Positions 32,980-42,583 of a stretch of DNA of 52,169 nt are shown here, in pieces. Within the stretch, counting starts at the first letter, position 1. Each line of letters begins with the position of its first letter. The stretch is from assembly GCA_005880615.1 (NCBI GenBank), contig VBID01000141.1, positions 1 to 52,169 of the forward strand. The letters are read 5' to 3'. The position numbers were made by a program, and so were the translations under genes. This stretch comes from Chloroflexota bacterium (GTDB lineage Bacteria; Chloroflexota; Dormibacteria; CF-121). The notes beneath the pieces are model-generated. The model had not been told where the DNA came from and made no database searches. It worked only from the letters and a program-made list of their open reading frames with translations.

Positions 32980-34145
32980 CCGCGCAGCGCCTCCTGGTAC
33001 ACACGCACCGTCGCTTCCCCCAGCCGCCGCGGCGTGTACTGCCGCGCCCGGGCGAGGCCGCGCTGGCGCAGCGCGTCGCGGTCCGGGGCAAAGCGCAGCA
33101 GACGCTCGATGGCCTGGGTCAGCTCCGCCGGGTCGGCGGTCTGCAGGACCACGCCGGCATTCCCCACCAACTCCGCCAGGGCGCCGGCGGACGACACGAT
33201 GACCGGAGCGCCGCATGCCATGGCCTCCAGCACCGGCAGCCCGAAGCCCTCGTAGCGGGATGGGTAGACAAAGGCGGAGGCTCCCGCGTACAGTGCCGGC
33301 AGGTCTTCGCGCGGCACGTACCCCAGCATGATCACATGGCCCCGCTTGGGCTGGCGACCCAGCCGCTGCGCCAGGCGTTCTGCCCCATAGGCAGTGCGCC
33401 CCGCAAACACCAAGGCCACGTCCGCACAGTCGGGCGGCAGCAGGTCATAGGCGGCCCGCAACCGGCTGAGGTCCTTGCGGGAATCGATGGTGCCCACCGA
33501 AAGCACGTACCGCTCCGGCAGCCGGTAGCGCTTGCGCGTCTGTACCACCACGTCGGCGGGCGGCGCAACGAAGAACGCTTCCGCGCACAGCGGGATGGCG
33601 GTCACCCGATCGGCATCGACGCCAAAGAGGTCGATGACCTGCCGCCGTACCGCTTCCGATGACACCATCACCCGCCGCGCCCGGCGGATGCTGGCCGGCA
33701 CCAGGGTGCCGAAGTACAGGCGAGCTCTAGGATGAAGATCCTGGGGGGACAAACGAAACGTGAGATCCGGGACCGTCACCACCAGCGGGATATCGCACAG
33801 GATCGGAGCCACCCCGGTCACCGCGTGCAGCAGCCCGTAGCCCCGCGGATGGCGACCGAAGCGCCAGGGCACCATCCATTGCTCCCATCCCAGCCGGAGT
33901 GGCCGCGGCGGCGTAGGAAACGGCACCAGCCGGTGGCTCCGCGCGTCGAGAGCGATGGCCGGGGCGACCTGGCGGCTGACCCACACATCGACCGGCCACC
34001 CCACCTCCGCGAGTCCCCGCAGGATGTGCAGGGCATGATGGTCCAGGCCGGTGAATGGGGGCGCCGCGAACAGGAGATCGATGGCGACCCGGTCATCAAC
34101 CGCCGCCGCCGCGTCTGGCGAGACGGCGGCAGCCTCGCGCATCAT
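32976..34145 (-). CDS. GT4-family glycosyltransferase
   Basis: The 389-residue protein has a GT-B layout: N-terminal domain with IDLLFAAPPFTGLDHHALHI, and a C-terminal domain with YVLSVGTIDSRKDLSRLRAA, VIMLGYVPREDLPALYAGAS and the EX7E-type region PSRYEGFGLPVLEAMACGAP. Soluble or membrane-associated, using a nucleotide sugar. The start is ATG at 34145 (or 34142), only five bases from the divergent GT4 gene, so promoters must lie inside the coding sequences or the true starts lie further in. Coupled to the WecG-like gene downstream. Confidence 0.88.
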   Translation of the reverse strand: MMREAAAVSPDAAAAVDDRVAIDLLFAAPPFTGLDHHALHILRGLAEVGWPVDVWVSRQVAPAIALDARSHRLVPFPTPPRPLRLGWEQWMVPWRFGRHPRGYGLLHAVTGVAPILCDIPLVVTVPDLTFRLSPQDLHPRARLYFGTLVPASIRRARRVMVSSEAVRRQVIDLFGVDADRVTAIPLCAEAFFVAPPADVVVQTRKRYRLPERYVLSVGTIDSRKDLSRLRAAYDLLPPDCADVALVFAGRTAYGAERLAQRLGRQPKRGHVIMLGYVPREDLPALYAGASAFVYPSRYEGFGLPVLEAMACGAPVIVSSAGALAELVGNAGVVLQTADPAELTQAIERLLRFAPDRDALRQRGLARARQYTPRRLGEATVRVYQEALRG

Positions 34146-34150
34146 GACTG

Positions 34151-35236
34151 GTGATGTTACTGGCTCTTGATGCGAGCCCGGCTGTGCGCCCGAATCCTTC
34201 GGGGACCGAAGTCTATGCGCGGGAGATCATCACCCACCTGGCCCGTACCAATCGCGGCCACACGATGCGCCTCTACGCCAACACAGCGTCGCCGCCCGCG
34301 TGGTCACCCGCCAACGTCGAGTGGCGCCTCCTGCCATTCCCGCGACTGTGGACCCACTGGCGGTTTCGTCGCGCCCTGCGAGCCGAGCAGCCGGATGTGG
34401 TCTTCGTGCCCAGCCACGTGCTGCCCTTGTTCCTGGACCTGCCGGCGGTGGTCACCATCCATGATGTCGGTCACCGCCACGTCCCGTCGGCCTACCGCCC
34501 GGCGGCGTGGCTGTATCTGGAGTGGATGACCCGCTCCATGGCCCGTCGGGCCGCCCGCCTGATCGCGGTCTCACAGGCGACGGCCGATGATCTGCGCCGC
34601 TTCTACCGCGTGTCCCCTGAGCGAATCGCGGTGATTCATTCCGGGGTTGATGAGACCTTTCGGCCTCCGACCACCAATGAGATGGCTCGAGTGCGAGATC
34701 GGTACGGACTCCCATCCGCCTATTTCCTGTACCTGGGGCGCGCGCATCCACGGAAGAATCTGCCACTCCTGCTGGCCGCCTTCCAGGCCGCCCGGCGGAG
34801 CGGGTTGACGGCGGGGCTGGTGCTCGCCGGACCGAGCCACCAGCCGTCGGCCGGCGATGGCGTTCAGGTGCTCGGGTACGTGCCGCGGGAAGATCTTCCC
34901 GCCCTGTATGGCGGGGCGCTGGCGCTGACCCTGCCCTCCCTCTTCGAAGGCTTCGGCTTCGAGGTGCTGGAAGCGATGCGCTGCGGCACCGCGGTGCTGG
35001 CCTCCACGGCCGGGTCGCTGCCAGAGATCGCCGGCCAGGCGGCGCTGCTGGCCGACCCCCACCAGGTTCCCCCGTGGACGGCGGCCCTGCGTCGGCTGGC
35101 CACCGAGGTCCCCCTGCGCCAGCAGCTCATCCAGCGCGGGGCAGCGTGGAGCGCCGGGTTCAGCTGGGAACGGGCGGCGTCGCAGACGTGGACGGTGCTG
35201 GAGACGGCCGGCCGGCCGCCTCACGATAGATCCTGA
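34151..35236 (+). CDS. GT4-family glycosyltransferase
   Basis: The 361-residue GT-B enzyme shows LLALDASPAVRPNPSGTEVY (donor/acceptor glycine region), VVTIHDVGHRHVPSAY, LIAVSQATADDLRRF, YFLYLGRAHPRKNLPLLLAA, VQVLGYVPREDLPALYGGAL and LPSLFEGFGFEVLEAMRCGT. The start is GTG at 34151 or ATG at 34154. It stands alone on the plus strand between two minus-strand groups; its last 77 bases overlap the convergent GT4 gene. Substrate unknown. Confidence 0.88.
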   Translation: MMLLALDASPAVRPNPSGTEVYAREIITHLARTNRGHTMRLYANTASPPAWSPANVEWRLLPFPRLWTHWRFRRALRAEQPDVVFVPSHVLPLFLDLPAVVTIHDVGHRHVPSAYRPAAWLYLEWMTRSMARRAARLIAVSQATADDLRRFYRVSPERIAVIHSGVDETFRPPTTNEMARVRDRYGLPSAYFLYLGRAHPRKNLPLLLAAFQAARRSGLTAGLVLAGPSHQPSAGDGVQVLGYVPREDLPALYGGALALTLPSLFEGFGFEVLEAMRCGTAVLASTAGSLPEIAGQAALLADPHQVPPWTAALRRLATEVPLRQQLIQRGAAWSAGFSWERAASQTWTVLETAGRPPHDRS

Positions 35237-36260
35237 GGTAGGCCTGCGCCGTTGCCCGCCAGGTGAATCCAGCCGCGCGCCGACGTCCCCGTTCCACCAG
35301 GGGGGCTCCACGATCGCCGTCGGTCAGCAGGGTGTGCATCGCCGACGCGAAAGCGCCGGTATCTTCCGCCGGGACCAGCCACGCGGCGTCACCCGCCACC
35401 TCTGGGATGGACCCGGCATCGGCTGCCACCACCGGCGTCCCGGCGGCAAACGCCTCCAGGATGGGGAGCCCGAAACCCTCGTCGAGTGACGGAAACACGA
35501 AGAGACTGGCCAGTTGGTAGAGCGTGGGGAGGTCCCGCGGCCGGACATAGCCCAAAAAGCGCACCCAGTCGGTGAGGTCGAGGTCGTGCACCGCCCCCAG
35601 CACCGGTTCGAATTTCCAGCCGAACTCGCCGGCCACCACCAACGGCACGCGCTCGGTCGCCGGGATGGCGGCCAGGGCGCGCAGCGTGCCCACGAAGTTC
35701 TTCCTGGGTGAGACCGTGCCCACCTGGAGGATGAACCGCTCCGGCAACCGGAACGACTGACGCAGGCGGGCCCGCTCGGAAGGCGGCGCACTGGCGGCGA
35801 ACACCGGGTCGACGCCGAGGGAAATCACCCGGCAACGGTCTGGCGGCATTCGGAAGCGTTCGAGCAGGGACCGGCGGGTCGCTTGGGATGGGCACACCAC
35901 GATCCGGGCGCTGCGCACCGAGCGCGGCACCAGCACCCGGGTGCTCACCCACTGCCGGTCGGGGAACCACTCGGGATGGTCGTAGATGGCCAGGTCGTTG
36001 ATGGTGACCACGCTGGGAATGCCGAGCCGGGTCAGCGGCAGGCTGTGCGCGGGGCCGTGGAAGACCTCCGCCCGCGCCAGGCGAGCCCGCAGTGGCATCA
36101 GCAGGTGCGGGCCGACCACGGGCATCCCGGACGTCTGAGTCAGGATCAACTGCACGCCACCCAGCTGTTCGAGTTCGCGGACGAGCAGCACCACGGAGCC
36201 GCCCACGCCGCTCCCCTGTTGGGCCGACGCCATGGCGCGGGCGTCGATGGCGACCCGCAG
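35160..36260 (-). CDS. GT4-family glycosyltransferase
   Basis: The protein begins LRVAIDARAMASAQQGSGVG, aligning with the usual (M)RVAIDAR start of GT4 enzymes at a CTG codon (36260). It has VVTINDLAIYDHPEWF, VVCPSQATRRSLLERF, FILQVGTVSPRKNFVGTLRA, VRFLGYVRPRDLPTLYQLAS and FPSLDEGFGLPILEAFAAGT. The track start at 36455 would run 194 bases into the GT9 gene and adds low-quality sequence. From CTG it has 366 residues. The C-terminal 25 residues (Pro/Ser-rich) lie antisense to the end of the plus-strand GT4 gene. Confidence 0.85.
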   Translation of the reverse strand: MRVAIDARAMASAQQGSGVGGSVVLLVRELEQLGGVQLILTQTSGMPVVGPHLLMPLRARLARAEVFHGPAHSLPLTRLGIPSVVTINDLAIYDHPEWFPDRQWVSTRVLVPRSVRSARIVVCPSQATRRSLLERFRMPPDRCRVISLGVDPVFAASAPPSERARLRQSFRLPERFILQVGTVSPRKNFVGTLRALAAIPATERVPLVVAGEFGWKFEPVLGAVHDLDLTDWVRFLGYVRPRDLPTLYQLASLFVFPSLDEGFGLPILEAFAAGTPVVAADAGSIPEVAGDAAWLVPAEDTGAFASAMHTLLTDGDRGAPLVERGRRRAAGFTWRATAQAYLRIYREAAGRPSPAPSTSATPPVPS

Positions 36261-36261
36261 G

Positions 36262-37200
36262 TCAGGCGTGGGCGGCGAGCCCCAGGTGACGGTGGGCGGC
36301 CTCGACCGCCTCGCGGGCGGGCATCTTCTCGAGTGCGGCCACCCGGACCGCCGCGCTGTTCGGCCCGTAGGGCGCCACCTCTCCCGGACCGAGGAGTGCC
36401 AGCGAGCGCCCGCCGCCGGCGGCGGCCGCGTGCAGCGCATCGCCGTCATGGCCAATCACCAGCAGACTGCGCTGCGCCAGCGTGGCCAGGTCCTCGGGCA
36501 GGATCGCACCCAGGTCGACCACGGCCGTCCGCAGGGGGACGCCGGCCAGCAGCTCCCGCACCGGCCGCTCGTCACCAACGCCCCGCACCACGACCAGTAG
36601 GTCGGGACGGAGCTGGTTGACCAGCACCGCAAATCGCTCGGCTGGCCACCGCGTTCGCGGCCCTCGGTGGACCCAGTCGCCTCCTCCCGGGATGGCGACC
36701 AGGACCCGATCATGGGCGCCGATGCCAGCCGCCTGCAACCGGGCCTCCAGACGCTCCCGGCGAACTCGAGCCGGCTCGAGCCGCGGCCCGCCCGGCGGCT
36801 CGACGCCAGGCACGATCCGGGCGGCCAGGCGGGCGATGGCATCCACCGGGTGCAGGCCGTCCGCCACCGGAACGGACTCGGTGGTCCACCAATCGCCGCG
36901 GCTCGCCATGCCAACCCGCCGCTGGATGCCGGAGAGATAGGCGAGCGCCACCGTCGCGGCCGCCACTGGCGGCGGCACCACCACCAGCGTGGCGGGCAGG
37001 GTGCGCAGCCGCCGCCAGGCCCCCAAAAGACCAACCCCCGGCCGGATGGCAAAGCCGTGCCCCACCGTGTGCAGGTGGAACACATCGAGACTCTGGCGGG
37101 GGGCGAAGACGGACGCCCCCTCCAGCGTCCGGACCAGCGGCTGGGCAAAAAGGGCCTCGCGTACGCTCCCGCTGACGATCACGACCGGGCGCGCCATCAC
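36262..37200 (-). CDS. GT9-family (heptosyltransferase-like) glycosyltransferase
   Basis: The 312-residue protein has the GT9 layout: N-terminal VVIVSGSVREALFAQPLVRT, middle VALAYLSGIQRRVGMASRGD, then VAIPGGGDWVHRGPRTRWPA and the C-terminal nucleotide-sugar block LVIGHDGDALHAAAAGGGRS followed by LALLGPGEVAPYGP. In Gram-negative bacteria these build LPS core; in monoderms they are rarer and their acceptors unknown. GTG at 37200 or ATG at 37197 overlaps the stop of the MreB-like gene. Two Gly/Asp motifs are intact, so it is probably active. Confidence 0.85.
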   Translation of the reverse strand: MMARPVVIVSGSVREALFAQPLVRTLEGASVFAPRQSLDVFHLHTVGHGFAIRPGVGLLGAWRRLRTLPATLVVVPPPVAAATVALAYLSGIQRRVGMASRGDWWTTESVPVADGLHPVDAIARLAARIVPGVEPPGGPRLEPARVRRERLEARLQAAGIGAHDRVLVAIPGGGDWVHRGPRTRWPAERFAVLVNQLRPDLLVVVRGVGDERPVRELLAGVPLRTAVVDLGAILPEDLATLAQRSLLVIGHDGDALHAAAAGGGRSLALLGPGEVAPYGPNSAAVRVAALEKMPAREAVEAAHRHLGLAAHA

Positions 37201-38204
37201 GTGATGTAGTGTTGCCCTCCTTTGAGCAAATGGAAATTCTCCAGGGCGAGGCCGGCCCCCGCCGCCACACTCACCTGGGGATCGGTGGCGACCCGCACCG
37301 GGACACTGATCCGCTGGGCCAGGAAATCGGCAAGCCCACGCAGCAGCGCGCCGCCGCCCGTGAGCGTGACGCCGGTCCGCTGCACGGACTCTCGCGCCTG
37401 TTCGGGCGCCTCCTGGATGAGCTGGCCGAGCCCGGCCGCAATCGCCTCCAGCGATTCGGCCAGGGTGGCGCGCACTTCGCCGCCGCTGATGCGGACCCGC
37501 TGGGGCCGCCCTTCCCCATCCGACCCGTCGACCTCCAGGACCGCGTCATCCGCGACCGAGACGGCCGCCCCGATGCTGATCTTCAGCCGCTCCGCCTCCC
37601 CATCCGCAAGTCGGATGCCGTGGGTGTGCCGGACGGCCGCCGCGATGGTGGCGTCGAGGGCCGCCCCCCCGACGCGCAAGCTGCGCACCGCGACCATCGC
37701 GCCCTCCGCCACCACGGCCGCCTCGGTCCGGCCCGCTCCGAGATGGCAGACGGCCAGCCCGGCTGAGGTCGCAATGGGCAGGCCGGCGCCAATGGCGGCG
37801 GCCAGGGGCTTCTCAATGAGGTAGGCGGTCTTGGCCCCCGCCCGCATGCCCGCCTCCAGCACCGCGCGCCGCTGGACCCCCGTGACCGTGGAGGGGATGG
37901 ACAGCATCAGGTCGGGCCGGAAGATCCGCTGCCGGCCGCAGACCCGGGCCACGAAGTGCTGCAGCGCCAGCCCGGCTACCCGCTGGTCAATCACATCGCC
38001 ATCCCGGACTGGCCGAAGGGCGGTGACCGCCCCATCGCCGCGCCGCACCATCTGGAGGGCGGCGGTCCCCAGGGCCAGCACGCGCATGCCGTGCTCATCG
38101 GTCGCGATCAGCGACGGCTCGTTGAGCACCACGCCGTCCCCTTTGACGTAGACCACCATGGAGCTCGAACCCATATCGATGCCGAGCTTCTTGGAGAGGT
38201 TCAT
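37197..38204 (-). CDS. MreB-family protein with altered ATPase motifs
   Basis: The 335-residue actin-like protein aligns with MreB throughout: LGIDMGSSSMVVYVKGDGVV (phosphate-1), LQHFVARVCGRQ, RRAVLEAGMRAGA, and the adenosine motif VTLTGGGALLRGLADFLAQR. Two positions differ from normal MreB. The segment usually LIEEPMAAAIGAG reads LIEKPLAAAIGAG, replacing the Glu thought to activate water, and the phosphate-2 motif usually VDIGGGTTE reads CHLGAGRTE, replacing the metal-linked Asp. So ATP hydrolysis may be lost or slowed while filament surfaces remain. It sits between murA and a GT9 gene, suggesting a link of the wall-synthesis scaffold to glycan assembly. Confidence 0.88.
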   Translation of the reverse strand: MNLSKKLGIDMGSSSMVVYVKGDGVVLNEPSLIATDEHGMRVLALGTAALQMVRRGDGAVTALRPVRDGDVIDQRVAGLALQHFVARVCGRQRIFRPDLMLSIPSTVTGVQRRAVLEAGMRAGAKTAYLIEKPLAAAIGAGLPIATSAGLAVCHLGAGRTEAAVVAEGAMVAVRSLRVGGAALDATIAAAVRHTHGIRLADGEAERLKISIGAAVSVADDAVLEVDGSDGEGRPQRVRISGGEVRATLAESLEAIAAGLGQLIQEAPEQARESVQRTGVTLTGGGALLRGLADFLAQRISVPVRVATDPQVSVAAGAGLALENFHLLKGGQHYIT

Positions 38205-38222
38205 GACCTGCAGTGGGACACG

Positions 38223-39521
38223 TTAGTCGCCCACCACCTTGGAGAGGTCGTCGCGTTCGTCGCCGCCCGCCTCGACCCGGGTCAGGTTGGCGCCCAGCCG
38301 CTGGAACTTGGCGTCGATCTCCTCATAGCCCCGGTCCAGGTGGTAGACATTGTCGAGGGCGGTCGTCCCCTGCGCGCACAGGCCGGCCACCACCAGGGCG
38401 GCTCCCGCCCGAATGTCCGGAATCCGAACCCGGGCGGCCTGCAGCACGGTGGGCCCGTGGATCAGGGCGCTGCGCCCCTCGACCCGGATATCCGCCCCCA
38501 GCTTGTTCAGCTCGGCCACGTGCTGGAACCGGTTCTCGAAGAGCGCTTCGGAAACGACGCAGTGGCCCTCGGCCTGGGTCATCAGGCTGAGATAGGGCGC
38601 CTGGAGGTCGGTGGGGAAACCGGGGTGCGTCCAGGTGGTCACGTCGACCGCCTGCAACGGGTTCGAGGCCTCCACCAGGAGGCCGCGGCCTTGTTCTTCC
38701 ACGTGCACGCCGGCCGCCCGCAGCTTGAGAATGAGCGCGCGCAGATGCGATGGGTCGACATCCTCGAGGATGGCTTCCCCGCCGGTGGCTGCCACGGCGA
38801 TGGCATAGGTGCCGGCTTCGATGTTGTCCGGGATCACGTGGTGGCGCGTGCCACCCAGCTCGCGAACGCCTTCCACCTGGATGACGTCCGTGCCCGCCCC
38901 CCGCACCTGGGCTCCCATGCCTCCCAGAAAACGGGCCAGGTCGACCACATGTGGCTCGCGAGCCGCGTTATGAATCGTGGTCACACCCTCGGCAGTGACC
39001 GCCGCCATCATCAGGTTTTCGGTGCCGGTGACCGTCGGCATGTCGAGATGGATGGTGGCGCCGTGCAGGCGCCGGGCGTGGGCCACGTAGTCCCCGTCCT
39101 TCACGTCGACCTGGGCTCCCATGAGGCGCAGGCCGACGATGTGTTGCTCAACCCGGCGCATCCCGATGTCGTCGCCGCCCGGCTTGGCCACCCGTGCCTC
39201 ACCGGTGCGAGCCAGCAAAGGGCCCATCAGCAGGAATGAGGCACGCATCCGCCTGGCAATGGCCGTCGGAACTTCGGCGGACGCCAGGCGGGCGGCCCGC
39301 AGGCGCAACTGCCCCCGCTCCGGATGGGTGACCTCGGCGCCCAGGCTCTGCAGCAGCTGGCGCATGGTGTGCACGTCCTCGATCTCGGGAACATTCGTGA
39401 GCCGGCACTCGTCCTCGGTCAGCAGGCACGCCGCCAGGATGGGCAGCACCGCGTTCTTCGACCCGCTGATCCGAACCTGCCCGACCAGGCGTGAACCCCC
39501 CTCGATCAGCAGTTGGGCCAC
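38223..39521 (-). CDS. murA: UDP-N-acetylglucosamine 1-carboxyvinyltransferase, Cys-to-Asp variant
   Basis: MurA catalyses the first committed step of peptidoglycan synthesis, adding enolpyruvate from PEP to UDP-GlcNAc. The 432-residue protein has LVGQVRISGSKNAVLPILAA, MRASFLLMGPLLARTGEARV, then KPGGDDIGMRRVEQHI, NIEAGTYAIAVAATGG and the C-terminal DNVYHLDRGYEEIDAKFQRL. The active-site loop that usually reads GGCxIG reads GGDDIG, so the Cys is Asp, as in mycobacteria; this variant is known to resist fosfomycin. It follows atpC in the order seen in actinobacteria. Start at 39521 fits the family N-terminus. Confidence 0.96.
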   Translation of the reverse strand: MAQLLIEGGSRLVGQVRISGSKNAVLPILAACLLTEDECRLTNVPEIEDVHTMRQLLQSLGAEVTHPERGQLRLRAARLASAEVPTAIARRMRASFLLMGPLLARTGEARVAKPGGDDIGMRRVEQHIVGLRLMGAQVDVKDGDYVAHARRLHGATIHLDMPTVTGTENLMMAAVTAEGVTTIHNAAREPHVVDLARFLGGMGAQVRGAGTDVIQVEGVRELGGTRHHVIPDNIEAGTYAIAVAATGGEAILEDVDPSHLRALILKLRAAGVHVEEQGRGLLVEASNPLQAVDVTTWTHPGFPTDLQAPYLSLMTQAEGHCVVSEALFENRFQHVAELNKLGADIRVEGRSALIHGPTVLQAARVRIPDIRAGAALVVAGLCAQGTTALDNVYHLDRGYEEIDAKFQRLGANLTRVEAGGDERDDLSKVVGD

Positions 39522-39551
39522 GGGCTTAGGGTACCCGAATAGTCCTCACGG

Positions 39552-39968
39552 TCAGCGACGCGCCCGGCGGCGCAATTCGGCAATCCGCAACCGCGCTTCC
39601 GCCCGGGCCAGGGCGGCGGCGACCTGTGTCTGATCGGCGGTCGAGACCCGTTCGTCCAGCAGCCGTTCGGCTCGGCGGCGGGCTTCCTCGGCGCGCGCTT
39701 CGTCGATGTCCTCCGCGCGCTCGGCCGAATCGGCCAGCACGGTGACCTGGTCGGGGCGGATCTCCAGGAACCCGCCCGACACGAAGAAGAACTGGTCCGT
39801 CCCGTCATTCACGACTTTGATGGTGCCGACTTTCAGCGGCGTCAGCAGCGGGATGTGATGGGGCAAGATGCCGAGCTCGCCCTCCGAGCCGGGCGCGACC
39901 ACGAAGTCGGCCTCGCCGGCAAACCGGCGGCCCTCCACGGTGACGATGTCGACGTGGAGCTTGGCCAC
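39552..39968 (-). CDS. atpC: ATP synthase epsilon subunit
   Basis: This 138-residue subunit has the N-terminal beta-sandwich (LHVDIVTVEGRRFAGEADFV, GSEGELGILPHHIPLLTPLK, FFVSGGFLEIRPDQVTVLAD) and a C-terminal helical hairpin (about 90-138, Ala/Arg/Glu-rich) that can act as a rotation brake. The start is GTG at 39968. It is the last atp gene; a structured 142-base gap separates it from atpD, and its GTG lies only nine bases from a hairpin, so its output could be lowered against the beta subunit. Confidence 0.95.
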   Translation of the reverse strand: MAKLHVDIVTVEGRRFAGEADFVVAPGSEGELGILPHHIPLLTPLKVGTIKVVNDGTDQFFFVSGGFLEIRPDQVTVLADSAERAEDIDEARAEEARRRAERLLDERVSTADQTQVAAALARAEARLRIAELRRRARR

Positions 39969-39977
39969 TTAGCCCAA

Positions 39978-40005
39978 GGAAAGGAACCCTTGCCGGATCC
40001 TTTCC
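39978..40005. other. Hairpin in the atpD-atpC gap
   Basis: An 8-bp stem (ggaaagga/tcctttcc) with a 12-base loop lies just upstream of the atpC GTG. The gap (39969-40110) also holds further complementary GC-rich segments (ccgcttcgctccggccaagcgg) and repeats of tcctttcct. It has no ORF in the right direction that looks real. A role in setting epsilon-subunit translation is an inference. Confidence 0.45.
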
Positions 40006-40110
40006 TGCCGCAAGCCGCAGCGACAGCTGCGCCTCCGCTTCGCTCCGGCCAAGCGGCGCTCATCCTTTCCTCCGGCACAACAAGTAGGTATCGCCGTCAT
40101 CTTTGCGCCA

Positions 40111-42400
<2,290 letters not shown>

Positions 42401-42583
42401 CTAGTGTCCCGGGCCGGAGGTTCGTTGATAAAGTCGCGGCCTCGGCGGGGGTGGCGGAAGGAGGAGCCTATCCGTCGATAGGTGACGACTGGCGCCGGGC
42501 CCCCTAACGCCGGCATCCGCGCCGCAGGCGCCCGGCCGCCCAGGCCGATGAATTTGCAACGAATTTCTGGCTCGGGACACTAG
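42401..42583 (+). repeat. Divergent palindromic repeat, copy F, between atpA and atpG
   Basis: This 183-bp element has inverted ends ctagtgtcccgggcc.. and ..ggctcgggacactag, extending about 27 bases with 23 matches. The central hairpin cctatc-CGTC-gatagg (42467-42482) keeps the loop of the 179-bp family but has a different stem, and is framed by ggaggag and tgac as in the others. One end contains the atpA TAG stop and the other touches the atpG ATG, so it fills the whole gap in an otherwise tightly packed operon. It runs antisense to the atp mRNA. Confidence 0.8.

Noticed and set aside
35604-35620. ggttcgaat as a tRNA T-loop
   Set aside because: It lies inside a GT4 coding sequence and no cloverleaf arms are found around it.
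39842-40078. Small minus-strand ORF in the atpD-atpC gap
   Set aside because: Its latter half is an alternative frame of atpC and its first half is low-complexity GC-rich sequence with no clear start signal.
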